Positions 42,901-43,555 of a stretch of 43,555 bases of DNA are shown in pieces. Position 1 is the stretch's first letter, and every line of letters begins with the position of its first letter. Source of the DNA: Methylorubrum zatmanii (GTDB taxonomy: Bacteria > Pseudomonadota > Alphaproteobacteria > Rhizobiales > Beijerinckiaceae); assembly GCF_014845115.1 (NCBI RefSeq), contig NZ_NKUI01000108.1:1-43555 (forward strand), in the 5' to 3' direction. The position numbers and the translations under genes are program-made. Under the pieces are notes generated by a model, which saw only the letters and a list, made by a program, of their open reading frames with translations, was not told where the DNA came from and made no database searches.

Positions 42901-43554
42901 TCAGGGAATCGCCCCCTGCGGCAACTGCACGCCAGGAGGCCGAGGCAGGTCGCCGGTCGCGGCGGGAGGCCGGGGTGCGGGCTTCGACCGGGTCGGCTTC
43001 GCACTCGCCTTCGCGGCGGCTTTCTCCGCCTTTTCCGCCTCCGCCGCGACCGCTTCGGGCGTGGGTGCCGTGCGGCGGGCTTTCGGCGGCGGCAAGAGCT
43101 TGGCCGAGGGCGCCGTGCCGCATTCGCGGAAGCGCAGCTCGGCCAGGGGCTCCCCGGTCTCGGCATGGATCGGCAGGCTGTCGGGCAGGGCGACGAGGTG
43201 GGCGTCCCACTGGATCTTACCGCCGATGGTCCCCTCCAGCGTCGCGGGGGAGCCGCCCCGGCGCAGGGACAGGAGATCCGGCCCGTAGACGGTGGCGACC
43301 TTGCCGCCGACCACGACCTGAAGCACCCGCGTGACGTCGGGGGTGAGCGGTCGCAGGGGGTTGTCGAGGGTGATGGCACCGCTGCGAGTCACCCACAGCT
43401 CCAGTGCCTTGGCACCGTCGTAGCGAACCGCCTGATCCGGCTCGCAGACGACCGGCGGCGCGGCGAAGCGCGTCACGGCGGGGGAAGGAGCCGAGGAGGG
43501 AGCCGGGGAAGGGAGAGCGGCGGGCGTGGGACCGGTAGCGGGAGGGGGCGCGGC
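42901..43554 (-). CDS. proline-rich protein of unknown function (5' end beyond window)
   Basis: The frame stays open to the window edge, so the start lies outside. The visible 217 residues have a Pro/Ala/Ser-rich lead (P-A-P-S repeats, to about 43477), a folded middle (VVCEPDQAVRYDGAKALELW ... LRPLTPDVTRVLQVVVGGKV ... QWDAHLVALPDSLPIHAETG), and a Lys/Ala/Pro-rich tail. A GTG at 43476 is internal and not a convincing start. The Pro-rich lead suggests a signal or membrane anchor further upstream. I do not recognise a family. Confidence 0.55.
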   Translation of the reverse strand, partial: AAPPPATGPTPAALPSPAPSSAPSPAVTRFAAPPVVCEPDQAVRYDGAKALELWVTRSGAITLDNPLRPLTPDVTRVLQVVVGGKVATVYGPDLLSLRRGGSPATLEGTIGGKIQWDAHLVALPDSLPIHAETGEPLAELRFRECGTAPSAKLLPPPKARRTAPTPEAVAAEAEKAEKAAAKASAKPTRSKPAPRPPAATGDLPRPPGVQLPQGAIP

Positions 43555-43555
43555 C

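Noticed and set aside
41081-43210. 709-codon minus-strand frame
   Set aside because: It covers the dehydrogenase and cupin_5 genes in other frames; no recognisable domain.

Overview
The window is very GC-rich, densely packed DNA from an alphaproteobacterium, most likely a Methylobacterium/Methylorubrum relative. This rests on codon use, an alphaproteobacterial gyrA, an AcpXL very-long-chain fatty-acid locus typical of Rhizobiales, a ROSE-type thermometer ahead of a small heat-shock gene, an HWE-family histidine kinase, and long palindromic intergenic repeats. I assigned taxonomy by recognition, not by a search. There are no rRNA or tRNA genes, CRISPR arrays, transposases or phage genes that I can see.

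Layout. 1-3896: end of an exopolysaccharide/capsule locus: a truncated glycosyltransferase ending in a 37-bp inverted repeat at the window edge, a polysaccharide deacetylase, a FemAB/GNAT-like protein and a Wzx-like flippase. 3903-4967: a patatin phospholipase. 5034-9250: a seven-gene minus-strand Mrp/Mbh-type cation/proton antiporter operon (E-F-G-MbhD-like-B-C-D) with no large MrpA subunit. 9765-12600: a stand-alone receiver protein, two cyclophilins flanking a small exported protein that probably uses an AUA start, and coaD. 12742-17228: an outer-membrane beta-barrel protein, a decayed GIY-YIG gene, gyrA and palindromic repeats. 17229-18979: mobA and mrp/apbC. 19075-26301: a small exported protein, a general-stress flavin-type protein, pncB, pxpA, a long AI-2E-family transporter, hisN and a lysophospholipase-like hydrolase. 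26320-26970: an hsp20 unit with a sigma-32-like promoter, ROSE-like thermometer and terminator. 26987-31744: a small exported protein, a frameshifted cupin gene behind an HTH gene, a Kdo hydroxylase, a second AI-2E transporter and a membrane GGDEF protein.

32044-42358: a lineage-specific unknown gene, then the very-long-chain fatty-acid set for lipid A (acpXL, fabZ-like, a KAS without catalytic residues, an active KAS, an SDR reductase and, further on, the zinc-type dehydrogenase). The dehydrogenase is separated from the rest by an SH3 protein and a 1222-residue hybrid histidine kinase on the other strand. 42382-43555: a cupin_5 protein and the 3' part of a proline-rich protein that runs off the window.

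The envelope theme is strong: polysaccharide export, long-chain lipid A acylation and Kdo hydroxylation all modify the cell surface. The points most worth a second look are the MrpA-less antiporter whose order matches MbhA-H, the Cys-to-Glu KAS paired with an active KAS, the putative AUA start overlapping a stop codon, the AI-2E transporter with a long cytosolic C-terminal domain, and the RNA thermometer.
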